The notes under the pieces: model-generated
Databases searched by the model: none
Seen by the model: only the letters and a program-made list of their open reading frames with translations
What the model was told of the DNA's origin: nothing
Program-made: the position numbers and the translations under genes
Assembly: GCA_016931695.1 (NCBI GenBank)
Contig: JAFGEI010000024.1
Location: 1 to 44,033 of the forward strand
Direction of reading: 5' to 3'
Source: Anaerolineae bacterium
GTDB lineage: Bacteria > Chloroflexota > Anaerolineae > B4-G1 > DUEL01
Length of the DNA: 44,033 bases
In this document: piece by piece, positions 14,699-22,186 of the stretch
How the letters are laid out: each line of letters opens with the position of its first letter
Position numbering within the stretch: position 1 is the first letter of the stretch

Positions 14699-15885
14699 GT
14701 CTCCTCCTCGCCGGCAATCGCGGCGTGGAGAAAGCCGACCAGGCGGCGACCGATTTCGGGCGGCGAGCAGTTGGCGGCGACGAAATCCCGCGCCGCCCGG
14801 CCGATCTGGCTCCGCCGCCCGGCGTCGCCCAGCAGCGCCCGCAGCGCCACCTCGATCGCCGCAACCTCGTCCGGTCCAATCGGCACCTTGAGCACCACGT
14901 CGTCCGGCAGCTCGGAAAACGCCCCGGCATCGGTGACCAGGGTCGGCACGCCGCAGGCCATCAAGCGCAGCAGGGCGCCCGAAGCCTCGCCCCAGGTCGG
15001 GTAGCGGAGGTTGACCCCCACGTCGACGGCGCTCAGGTAGCGCAGGAACCGCTCCTGCGGCACGTATCCCGTCACCCGCACGACGTCCTGCAGGCCCAGC
15101 TCGTCCACCGCCGCCAGGTCATAGCCATCAACAACCTGGCCAACGCACAGCAGGCGAGCGTGGGGAAAAGCGGTTCGCAGCCGCGCAAAGGCGGCCAGAA
15201 GCGGTTCCAGCCGCTTGACCGGGGCGATGTAGCCAAAAAGGCCGACGATCAGGCTGCTAGAGTCCAGCCCCAACTCCGCCCTGTATTGGCTACGCGAAGA
15301 AAGTGCGGCGCCAGGAGGCGCCAGGTCCAGGTGCGGCAGCACCGCCACCCGCGCCTGGGGCGCGGTCGCCCGCAGGCGCTCTTGCAGGCAGCGGCTGTGG
15401 ACGACGACGCCCAGGCTGGCGCGCGCGACGCGGGACAGCAAGGCGTGGCGCTCCAGCGACAAAGGCGTCCCGGCCTGGATCGCCGTCCAGGCGTCAGCGA
15501 TCCCCGCCGCCCCACTCTCCAGACCCACCTGGCGCAGAAAACCGGCCCGGTTCCCAGCCGACAACGTCAGCTCGTGAATAAAGGGCAGCAGGTTCCCGTC
15601 GTGCAGGATGACGACGCCGGGATGGCGGCAGAGCGCGCGGTAGACGGCGCGATGGTACTGGAGATGACTGCCCATGTGGTAGAGAGGAAGCGAGTCCCGG
15701 CCCCACGCCTCGCCATCGACGCCGCACCACGCATCGGCCAGGCCCGCCGGCAGATGGGGCACGTACCCGTCGGTGACGACGGTCAGCCGCGCGACGTGCG
15801 GCCGCAGATGGGGCAGCAGCGCCGCGGCATAGTCGGCGATGCCCGAGCGCAGCGGCGGCAGGGGGCTGACGTAGGCCAGGTTCAC
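14680..15885 (-). CDS. GT4-like glycosyltransferase with variant EX7E motif
   Basis: A 401-residue GT-B fold protein, MNLAYVSPLPPLRSGIADYAAALL at the N-terminus. The donor-site segment reads GEASGALLRLMACGVP, so the second glutamate of the EX7E motif is replaced by arginine in the best alignment. I recall this GE(A/T)SG...LRL pattern in a group of GT4 relatives in bacterial polysaccharide clusters, so the change need not mean loss of activity. The GTG at 15885 was chosen because GGAGGAG lies just upstream and GTGA overlaps the stop of the upstream GT2. A frame extending to 16095 is out-of-frame sequence of the GT2 gene. The end overlaps the next GT4 by 19 bp. Confidence 0.84.
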   Translation of the reverse strand: MNLAYVSPLPPLRSGIADYAAALLPHLRPHVARLTVVTDGYVPHLPAGLADAWCGVDGEAWGRDSLPLYHMGSHLQYHRAVYRALCRHPGVVILHDGNLLPFIHELTLSAGNRAGFLRQVGLESGAAGIADAWTAIQAGTPLSLERHALLSRVARASLGVVVHSRCLQERLRATAPQARVAVLPHLDLAPPGAALSSRSQYRAELGLDSSSLIVGLFGYIAPVKRLEPLLAAFARLRTAFPHARLLCVGQVVDGYDLAAVDELGLQDVVRVTGYVPQERFLRYLSAVDVGVNLRYPTWGEASGALLRLMACGVPTLVTDAGAFSELPDDVVLKVPIGPDEVAAIEVALRALLGDAGRRSQIGRAARDFVAANCSPPEIGRRLVGFLHAAIAGEEETCTSFT

Positions 15886-17138
15886 GTCATCTCCTCCCGT
15901 GCTTGCAGCCGCTCCAACTCTTCCCGCAAGCGGTGAATCGACCGGGCATTCAGCCGGCGGGCATCGACCGCCTCGCGGTCCAGCTCGACCATCGTCTCCT
16001 GCAGCGCTGCCACCGCCTCGGCCAACTGTCGGTTGACCGCGTTCTGCTGCTCGAGCAGCGGGCGCACGTACCAGCGCGTCGAGACGCCGTTCCACAGCGA
16101 GCGGAAAGCGGCGACGAGGGGGCCGACGAGCGGAACGCGGGAAGCAAAGGGCCGCTCCTCAACGCGCCAGTCGATGCCGGCGATCCGCTCCTCCGGCCGG
16201 GAGGGGGCTGGCGCACGGATCAACTGGGCACGCAGCTCCAGCAGCAGTTCCGCCACCTCATCTTCCTCGTCCACCGCCGCCAGGCAGCCGGCGCGCAGCG
16301 CCTCCCGCAGCCCCAGCAGCGTGTCGAGGTAGGCCATCCACATCCCCTGCCGCATCGCCGGGGATTCGAGCGCCGCCAGCCAGGCCCGCTCGGCGGGCAC
16401 GAAATCGGCCGGAAACTGTTCGGGGGAGTAATGCTTCAACACGTAGCGCAGCCGTCCCCGCCCCATCCAGCGGTGGTACTCGACCCCCTCCCGCTCCACC
16501 GTCGTCGTCTCGTGGTGCAGCGCCACCGCCTGCGGGACATATACCACCCGGTAGCCCGCCGCGCGCGCCCGGCGACAGAAATCGGTGTCCTCGTAAAAAG
16601 CGGGGTAAAAGCCCTCGTCGAGAAAGCCGATCTCGTCCAGCAGCGCCCGCCGCAAGCCCATCGCCGCGCCGCTCACGTACTCGACGTCGCGCGGCTCGTC
16701 CCACTCGCCCCGGTCGGGCTGGCGGTAGCCGAAATGGTCGGGATGGGCCAGGGGGTAGCGCAGCGCGCCGCCGGCGTGCTGAATCGTCCCGTCGGGGTAG
16801 AGCAGCTTGCAGCCGACGACGCCCACGCCGGGCTGGGCCAGGGCGCTTTGCAGCGCCGCCAGCCAGCCCGGCTGAACCACGACGTCCTGGTTGACCAGAA
16901 ACAGCGTCTCCGCTTTCGCCAGGCGCAGGCCGACATTACAGCCGCCGGCAAAGCCCAGGTTGCGCCCGTTTTCGACCAGTTGCACCTGCGGATACCGCCG
17001 GCGCACCAGCTCCGCCGAGCCGTCCGCCGAGCCGTTGTCGACGACAATCACCGCCAGGCCTTCCTGCCTCAGCAAGGCGTCGAGACAGGCCGGCAAGTAC
17101 CCGGCGCCGTTCCAGACGGGAATGATCACCGCGGCCAT
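15882..17138 (-). CDS. GT2-family glycosyltransferase with coiled-coil tail
   Basis: A 418-residue, rhamnosyltransferase-like GT2 enzyme. GT-A fold features in order: MAAVIIPVWNGAGYLPACLDALL, VVDNGSADGS, GRNLGFAGGCN, LVNQDVVV (metal/donor site region), and FYEDTDFCRRAR. After the catalytic domain comes a tail of about 120 residues (W-R-V, GPLV, STRWYVRPLLEQQN, then a long charged helix) that resembles the separate small protein at 13023-13463. First gene of the leftward glycosyltransferase operon. The ATG at 17138 follows GGAGGTG; an in-frame extension to 17282 lies over the divergent gene and promoter. The acceptor sugar is not predictable. Confidence 0.88.
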   Translation of the reverse strand: MAAVIIPVWNGAGYLPACLDALLRQEGLAVIVVDNGSADGSAELVRRRYPQVQLVENGRNLGFAGGCNVGLRLAKAETLFLVNQDVVVQPGWLAALQSALAQPGVGVVGCKLLYPDGTIQHAGGALRYPLAHPDHFGYRQPDRGEWDEPRDVEYVSGAAMGLRRALLDEIGFLDEGFYPAFYEDTDFCRRARAAGYRVVYVPQAVALHHETTTVEREGVEYHRWMGRGRLRYVLKHYSPEQFPADFVPAERAWLAALESPAMRQGMWMAYLDTLLGLREALRAGCLAAVDEEDEVAELLLELRAQLIRAPAPSRPEERIAGIDWRVEERPFASRVPLVGPLVAAFRSLWNGVSTRWYVRPLLEQQNAVNRQLAEAVAALQETMVELDREAVDARRLNARSIHRLREELERLQAREEMT

Positions 17139-17149
17139 CGCACCTCCAT

Positions 17150-17178
17150 TTGGACAACTCGCCCCCTTGTGATACACT
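17150..17178 (+). promoter_or_regulatory. Possible weak promoter for the GT-C-like gene
   Basis: TTGGAC at 17150-17155 and TACACT at 17173-17178 are separated by 17 bp in the 59-bp gap between divergent genes. The match to consensus is modest (3 and 4 of 6). A start near 17185 would leave a short leader before the ATG at 17198. No convincing leftward promoter for the glycosyltransferase operon was found in the same gap. Confidence 0.3.
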
Positions 17179-17197
17179 TGCTCATGCTTTGCAAGAG

Positions 17198-18733
17198 ATG
17201 AATACAACCAGAACTCTCCAACACTGGCTGCTGCTCGTCCTCCTTCTGGTCCAGTTCCTGGTCTCTTTCCGGCCGGCGGCACTGGCCTGGGACGGCGCCT
17301 TTTACTATGCCTACGCCCGCTCCATCCTCTTTGACGGCGACCTGGAACTGGAGAACGACCTGCTCCTTTCCTACGCCGTCACCCCGCCCGATTTCGCCGC
17401 CGCACATTTGGAACAGCGGCGAACCCCCACCGGCCGCGTCGACAGTCCCTTTGCCATCGGGACGTCGCTGTTGTGGCTGCCCTGGTTCGCCCTCATCTAC
17501 GGGCTGGCCAACCTGGCAGGCTGGCTGCCCGGCCCACTCACCGGCTACGAATGGCCGTTCGTGTGGGGTATGGCTGCCGTCACCTGCGCCTACGGCTGGC
17601 TCGGCACGCTTGTATCCTACCGCCTGGCGCGGCGGCTGGTGAGCAATTGGGCTGCCCTGGCCGCCAGCGCTACGCTGATGCTGACCACCCCCCTGGTCTA
17701 TTACCAGTTCCGCGAGCCTTTTTACGCCCACGCCGCCTCGGCGCTGACCGTCGCCCTGTTCATCTCCGCCTGGTGGCAGGTCGCCGCAAAACGAAAATAC
17801 ACCGTCCCTTCTGCCCTGTTGCTCAGCCTGACCGGCGGCCTGGCCGCGCTGGTCCGCCCGCAGAACATTGCCTACCTGGCGCTGCCCGTCCTGACCGCGC
17901 TGCTCGCAGCCGGGTCTGCGCTGCGGCAGCGCGAATGGCGAACGGCACGGCGCTGCGGCGGATACGCCCTGCTCGTGGGGCTGGGCGCGCTGGTCGTGCT
18001 GAGCCCCCAGCTCGCCGTGTGGCAACTCTTTTACGGCCAGCCGCTGACGATCCCCCAAGGCGCAGGCTTTATGGACTGGCGCGCTCCCTGGGCCGGCGCA
18101 GTGCTCTTTTCGCCCTTCAACGGCCTGCTGCCCTGGATGCCGGTCTGCCTGCCGGCGCTGGTGGGGCTGGCCCTGCTGGCGCGCCGCTTTCCCCACCAGG
18201 CCATCCTGCTGCTAATGGCCCTGCTGCTGCAGGTCTATGTCAACGGCTGCATCCTGCAGTGGTACGGCGGCGGCGGGTACGGGCCGCGCCGCTTCTCCAG
18301 CACCCTCGTCATCCTGCTGACCGGGTACGCCGCCTTCCTCGACAGCGGGAAGAGCAGGTGGCAGCGACTGCTTCTCCTGGCGCCGAGCCTCCTGCTGATC
18401 CTGCACCAATGGCTCATCCTGCGCTACGGGTTCACCGAGCACATTGGCGGCCAGGTCATTCGCAGCAATCCATCGTACCAGTGGGAATGGCAGGCCAGCA
18501 GCGGCGCGGAATTCGCGCAGCGGCTGGTCGGCTACCTGCCGCTGGCCGTCCGCCACCCGCTCCAGACGCTGCTTCTGCCCGACGCCCCCCTGCGCGCTCC
18601 CCCGGCCGAGCTGATCCGCCAGCTTGGGCTGCTGGCGGGCGTCCTCGCCGCCCTGCACCTGCTGCGACGGGGATGGGAAAGGCTCTACGGACGAGCAAAG
18701 GCGGACCAGACCAGCGGCAGCCGCTGGCCGTAG
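17198..18733 (+). CDS. Polytopic membrane protein, GT-C glycosyltransferase-like
   Basis: A 511-residue protein with roughly ten hydrophobic segments spread over most of its length. After the first membrane span it has WDGAFYYAYARSILFDGDLELENDL, an acidic first external loop like that of GT-C enzymes, which use polyprenyl-phosphate sugars outside the membrane. Other GT-C-like parts are YYQFREPFYAHAASAL and GGLAALVRPQN. No family could be named with certainty. The ATG at 17198 is the first that leaves the divergent gene's leader free; an upstream in-frame GTG-type start at 17150 is less likely. It is the only rightward gene between two leftward glycan operons, and its 3' end overlaps the convergent secreted glycosidase-like gene by 49 bp. 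Confidence 0.75.
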   Translation: MNTTRTLQHWLLLVLLLVQFLVSFRPAALAWDGAFYYAYARSILFDGDLELENDLLLSYAVTPPDFAAAHLEQRRTPTGRVDSPFAIGTSLLWLPWFALIYGLANLAGWLPGPLTGYEWPFVWGMAAVTCAYGWLGTLVSYRLARRLVSNWAALAASATLMLTTPLVYYQFREPFYAHAASALTVALFISAWWQVAAKRKYTVPSALLLSLTGGLAALVRPQNIAYLALPVLTALLAAGSALRQREWRTARRCGGYALLVGLGALVVLSPQLAVWQLFYGQPLTIPQGAGFMDWRAPWAGAVLFSPFNGLLPWMPVCLPALVGLALLARRFPHQAILLLMALLLQVYVNGCILQWYGGGGYGPRRFSSTLVILLTGYAAFLDSGKSRWQRLLLLAPSLLLILHQWLILRYGFTEHIGGQVIRSNPSYQWEWQASSGAEFAQRLVGYLPLAVRHPLQTLLLPDAPLRAPPAELIRQLGLLAGVLAALHLLRRGWERLYGRAKADQTSGSRWP

Positions 18734-20373
18734 GGATAGACCGTCACCACCCCCGTCCCCACGTTGTCCGTCTCGTCGCTCTCCATCACCCCGTCCGAAC
18801 TGTCGATCTTGAACCAAAAGGCGTGCTGGCCCACCCCCAGGCCAGGCCAGGTGACGCGGGCGACGGCCTGGCGCTGGATACAGCCCGGCAGGTCGCCAAT
18901 GACCGTCGAGCCCAGCGGGAGCGACAGGCCGGCGTCGCGGTAAAAGGTCACCGTCACGTTCCGCCCCAGCGTCGTTTCGCCGTTGTTGGCCACCCCGACC
19001 GCCAGCGGCACGTCGACCACGCCGGCCCCCGGCGGCAGATAGGTGGCAGAGCGCAGCTCCCCCACGGGGAACAGATTGACCATCGGGCCGAGGATCTGGA
19101 CGTAATCCTGCCAGCCCTGGCCCTGGGCCGTCACGGCGTACCCCCCACCCGGGTCCATCAAGTTGCTGGCGTGCCCCAAATCCCACGGCGCAATTGTCGC
19201 CAGGCTGTACCACAGCCACTGCTGCACCAGGCGGTAGCCATCCTGCGGGCAGCCCAGGGCGACGTCCGTGCTGCTCATCAGGTAATCAAACGTCTGGTGC
19301 ATAAAGCCGACCACTCGCTGCGGGTGAAACGTCTCGCCGTTCTCGTCGCAGAAACAGTACTGCCATTCGGAAAAATCGCCGCTGCAATCCGTCACCGCGC
19401 ACATCCCTTCCGGGTTCTCCGGCGTCGGATAATGGTACGGCTTCAGGATGCCATACTCGGTAATGATCAGCGGCTTTTCCTGCTCGCCGCGCTGCGCCAT
19501 CCAGGTGCGCATCTGCACGACCTGGGCGACAAAAAGGGCAACGTCGTCGTGCTCGGCGTGGCAGTAGGAAGCGGGGTCGGCACAGTCAAAGCTGAAAGGA
19601 ATCGCCAGGTCGGGATCGGTGCCCAGGGCAATATGGGCATCCCCCTCTCCCGTCTCCGAAAGGATATAGATGTGCATCGTCCAGACGTCGACCGGCATCG
19701 TCTCGCCATAGCGGGTCGCATAGGTATCCCAGGCGATGTCGAGATACTGCAGCCGGCCGGGCGTGACCTCCACCAGGCCGGCGATCGCGACGCGGGCGGT
19801 GGGGTCGCGGGACTTGACGAAATGGTAAACGTCATGGTAAGCCTCGGCGTACTGCTGGGGACAGACCCCGTCCTGGCCGATGCGGTCCGGCTCGTTGCCG
19901 ACGACCCACAGCGCGCCGCGGTTGAGATCGACCATTCGCCCCAGGCCATCGTCGGTCAGCGGCGGGGTCACGGTGTAGCCGTAATCGGGGCCGCACACGT
20001 CACTGCCGCCGCGGTCCTGGGCAAGACGGACCATGAACGCAAACTCGACCGCAGGTGGGCCGGGCGGGGCCAGATGCGCGCCAAAATCGAGATACCAGCC
20101 GACGTTCAAGTTATCGACAATGTCAAACTGCGACAGGTAAGCAGGCCACACCGCGACGCCGTAGCGACAGAGAACGACCGGGTCCGGGTCATCCGGCCAG
20201 TAGGCGACCACGGGAAGATGGGCCCGCGCGCCAGAGAGGAGCAAAGGGCGCGGATCAAGTCGAGATTCCGACGGTCGCGCCGCCGTCACTTGTGGCACTG
20301 TCCCCCAGGCTGCCCACAAGCAAATCAAGAGCGGCACCAGGGGCCATAAATGTCGCGTACGCGGCAAGATCAC
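18685..20373 (-). CDS. Secreted glycoside hydrolase-like protein (clan GH-A type) with C-terminal CARDB-like domain
   Basis: A 562-residue exported protein. A signal peptide covers about residues 8-32. The TIM-barrel-like core has GNEPD with Glu161 (candidate acid/base) and TEYG with Glu306 (candidate nucleophile), the arrangement of clan GH-A glycosidases, plus DVWTMHIYI near 229-237. From about 410 to 545 is a beta-rich segment with VGVANNGETT and ESDETDN, like CARDB/adhesion modules. It ends QRLPLVWSAFARP, similar to the tail of the C25 protease. Paralogous to the next upstream gene. The GTG at 20373 lies only 2 nt from GGAGG; TTG at 20367 is better spaced and equally possible. Substrate unknown; a glycan-binding pseudoenzyme is an alternative. 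Last gene of the eight-gene operon. Confidence 0.75.
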   Translation of the reverse strand: MILPRTRHLWPLVPLLICLWAAWGTVPQVTAARPSESRLDPRPLLLSGARAHLPVVAYWPDDPDPVVLCRYGVAVWPAYLSQFDIVDNLNVGWYLDFGAHLAPPGPPAVEFAFMVRLAQDRGGSDVCGPDYGYTVTPPLTDDGLGRMVDLNRGALWVVGNEPDRIGQDGVCPQQYAEAYHDVYHFVKSRDPTARVAIAGLVEVTPGRLQYLDIAWDTYATRYGETMPVDVWTMHIYILSETGEGDAHIALGTDPDLAIPFSFDCADPASYCHAEHDDVALFVAQVVQMRTWMAQRGEQEKPLIITEYGILKPYHYPTPENPEGMCAVTDCSGDFSEWQYCFCDENGETFHPQRVVGFMHQTFDYLMSSTDVALGCPQDGYRLVQQWLWYSLATIAPWDLGHASNLMDPGGGYAVTAQGQGWQDYVQILGPMVNLFPVGELRSATYLPPGAGVVDVPLAVGVANNGETTLGRNVTVTFYRDAGLSLPLGSTVIGDLPGCIQRQAVARVTWPGLGVGQHAFWFKIDSSDGVMESDETDNVGTGVVTVYPYGQRLPLVWSAFARP

Positions 20374-20385
20374 ATCCTCCTTTTC

Positions 20386-21558
20386 TCAACGTTCCCAGCG
20401 CGCCTGCACCCCGTCGACCCACCCCACCCCCACCGCCGTCATCTCGCCCGTCTGGGGATCGAACAGGTTGCCGGTTGGATAGGTGACGTCGGCCAGGCTG
20501 TACCAGCACCAGCGCTGCACCAGGCGGTCGTCGTCGGCCGGATAGCCCAGGGCGGGGTCGGCGGCAGCGAGAAAAAAGTCGAACGAGCCGCCGATAAAAG
20601 CCACCACCCGCTGCGGGGGGAAGCCATAGTCCTCGGGCATCAAGATGCCGTACTCGGACACGACGAGCGGGCGGTCCCGGTAACCCCGCTCGGCCATCCA
20701 GCGGCGAAAATCGACGATCTGGCGGGCAAAGATCGCCAGGTCGTCGCTGTCGTCGATCTCGTAGAGCATCCCTGCCTCGTCCGCAAAGCCGGGCGGAATA
20801 TCCACCCCCCACGAATCCCGCTCCTCGCGCAGGATAAAATTGTGGACGTTCCAGACGTCGACCGGCATCTCGCCGGCAAACTGCTGCCGGTAGCAGGCCA
20901 GGACCTGGTCCAGGTAACGCAGCCGCAGCGGCGTCGGTTGGGAAACGCCGCCGATGGCCACCCGGGCCGTCGGGTCGGCGGCCTTGATGGCTGTATAGGC
21001 CTGGTGATACAACGCGGCATAAGCATCGGGCGTGACGTTATCCTGCCAGCGCACGTCTGGCTCGTTCCCCACCAGCCAGAGCGAAGCGGGGTTCGCCCGC
21101 GCCACGTCAGCGATGGCCGCGGCGTCCGGAAACAGGACTCCATCCCGCAGGCGAATCATGGGCACAAAATCGACCCCCTGCGGCGCGCCGTCGTCGGACC
21201 AGATCGTCCAGTTCAGGTACCATCCCAGGCCCAAAGCAGACACGCCGTAACGCGACAGGGGCCCCACCGCCACGCCGACCCCCCAGCGGGGATCTCCCTG
21301 CCAATCCGCCGTCGTGGAAAGGGGAAAAAGCGTGGGCGCGATCTCCCCGCCGCCCGGCACGGCGCTCCCCGCCGCCCCGCCGCCCGGCGTGCGCGTAGGG
21401 ACGATCGGCTCCGCGGTGCCAGTCGGCGGCAGCGGGTAGGTGGGGTGCGATTCCACCACCGCCGGCCTGGCCGGCGAGGGCTGACAGGCCCCGGCGAACA
21501 AGGACAGCGCGAGCAGCAGCCCGCTGCCCCACAGCAATCCCCAGTTCCTATTCCTCAC
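20386..21558 (-). CDS. Glycoside hydrolase-like lipoprotein (clan GH-A type)
   Basis: A 390-residue predicted lipoprotein. The signal ends LFAGAC with the lipid-attachment cysteine at residue 25, then a Pro/Thr-rich linker to about residue 80. The barrel-like domain has LGWYLNW, GNEPD with Glu166 (candidate acid/base), DVWNVHNF and SEYGIL with Glu302 (candidate nucleophile). The same landmarks occur in the downstream gene, so the two arose by duplication, but this copy lacks the C-terminal CARDB-like domain. Start GTG 21558 gives the lipoprotein signal and an 11-bp overlap with the upstream gene; a longer frame to 21753 begins inside that gene. Predicted to act on or bind extracellular glycan, anchored at the membrane. 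Confidence 0.78.
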   Translation of the reverse strand: MRNRNWGLLWGSGLLLALSLFAGACQPSPARPAVVESHPTYPLPPTGTAEPIVPTRTPGGGAAGSAVPGGGEIAPTLFPLSTTADWQGDPRWGVGVAVGPLSRYGVSALGLGWYLNWTIWSDDGAPQGVDFVPMIRLRDGVLFPDAAAIADVARANPASLWLVGNEPDVRWQDNVTPDAYAALYHQAYTAIKAADPTARVAIGGVSQPTPLRLRYLDQVLACYRQQFAGEMPVDVWNVHNFILREERDSWGVDIPPGFADEAGMLYEIDDSDDLAIFARQIVDFRRWMAERGYRDRPLVVSEYGILMPEDYGFPPQRVVAFIGGSFDFFLAAADPALGYPADDDRLVQRWCWYSLADVTYPTGNLFDPQTGEMTAVGVGWVDGVQARWER

Positions 21559-22186
21559 GCCGTCTCCGCAGCAGGAACAGCAGCAGCAGGCCCAGCAAGG
21601 GCAGGACCGCCCCCAGGCAGCAGAGGGAAGAGACACATCCCGTCTCCTCCAGCCCCTCCCGCAGCGACGGCGCAGCGGCATTCCCCGGTAGCGAGGGCGT
21701 CGCCAGCGGCGGGAGTTCTTCGGGCGGCGCCGCGCCGGGAGTGACGGGGGCAACGCCCGTCGGCCGGGCGGTTGGCGGCAGCGGCGTGCCGGGCTCGGCA
21801 GCGCCCTCCGGGGTGGACGGCAGCGCGGTCGGCACTGACGTCGGCAACGCGGTCGGCGTGCCCGGGCCAGTAGTCGGCACTGACGTCGGCGACACGGCCG
21901 GCGTGCCCGGGTCAGCGGTCGGAGACGGTGTCAGAGATGCGGTCGGCGTGCCCGGGCCCGCGGTCGGCAGCGGCGTCGCGGTGGGCGCGGGAGGCGGCGG
22001 CGCCGGAGGGGCCGGGGACGTCGGCTCGGGCAACGGCGTGTTCGTTGCCGCCCCCGGCGTCGGCGTCCGCGTCGGAAAGGTCTGCCGGCGGGCATCCTGG
22101 CCCGGCGCGGCCCACAGGTCGGCGTCGACGGCAGAGAGGGTCGCCAGCAGCCCCAACAAAACGAGCCAAAACAGGGCTTTTTTCAT
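21548..22186 (-). CDS. Pro/Thr-rich surface stalk protein with C-terminal membrane anchor
   Basis: A 212-residue protein: signal peptide (MKKALFWLVLLGLLATLSA), a low-complexity Pro/Thr/Ala/Gly stalk at about residues 35-170, then CVSSLCCLGAVLPLL...LLLFLL and the basic end RRRREE. This is a C-terminal membrane anchor with a cytoplasmic positive tail. The stalk holds three 15-residue repeats of the G/D-PGTP type. Such stalks are typical O-glycosylation acceptors, and the operon contains a DUF2723 POMT-like gene, so it is a candidate substrate (inference). ATG 22186 overlaps the stop of the DUF4012 gene (TGATG). No enzymatic domain is visible. Confidence 0.72.
   Translation of the reverse strand: MKKALFWLVLLGLLATLSAVDADLWAAPGQDARRQTFPTRTPTPGAATNTPLPEPTSPAPPAPPPPAPTATPLPTAGPGTPTASLTPSPTADPGTPAVSPTSVPTTGPGTPTALPTSVPTALPSTPEGAAEPGTPLPPTARPTGVAPVTPGAAPPEELPPLATPSLPGNAAAPSLREGLEETGCVSSLCCLGAVLPLLGLLLLFLLRRRREE
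21828..21962. repeat. Three 45-bp tandem repeats inside the stalk gene
   Basis: The block GTCGGCGTGCCCGGG recurs with exact 45-bp spacing (at about 21852, 21897 with one change, and 21942), and the segment before it, GTCGGCACTGACGTCGGC, recurs at 21828 and 21873 with a diverged third copy at 21918. The in-frame 45-bp unit encodes 15 residues, so copy number could change without frameshift, altering stalk length. Confidence 0.8.

Noticed and set aside
17473-20349. Very long rightward open frame (about 958 codons) across the GT-C-like and glycosidase-like genes
   Set aside because: It is out of frame with the GT-C-like gene and antisense to the secreted gene. The translation is Arg/Pro/Ala/His-rich with no domain, typical of shadow frames in GC-rich DNA.
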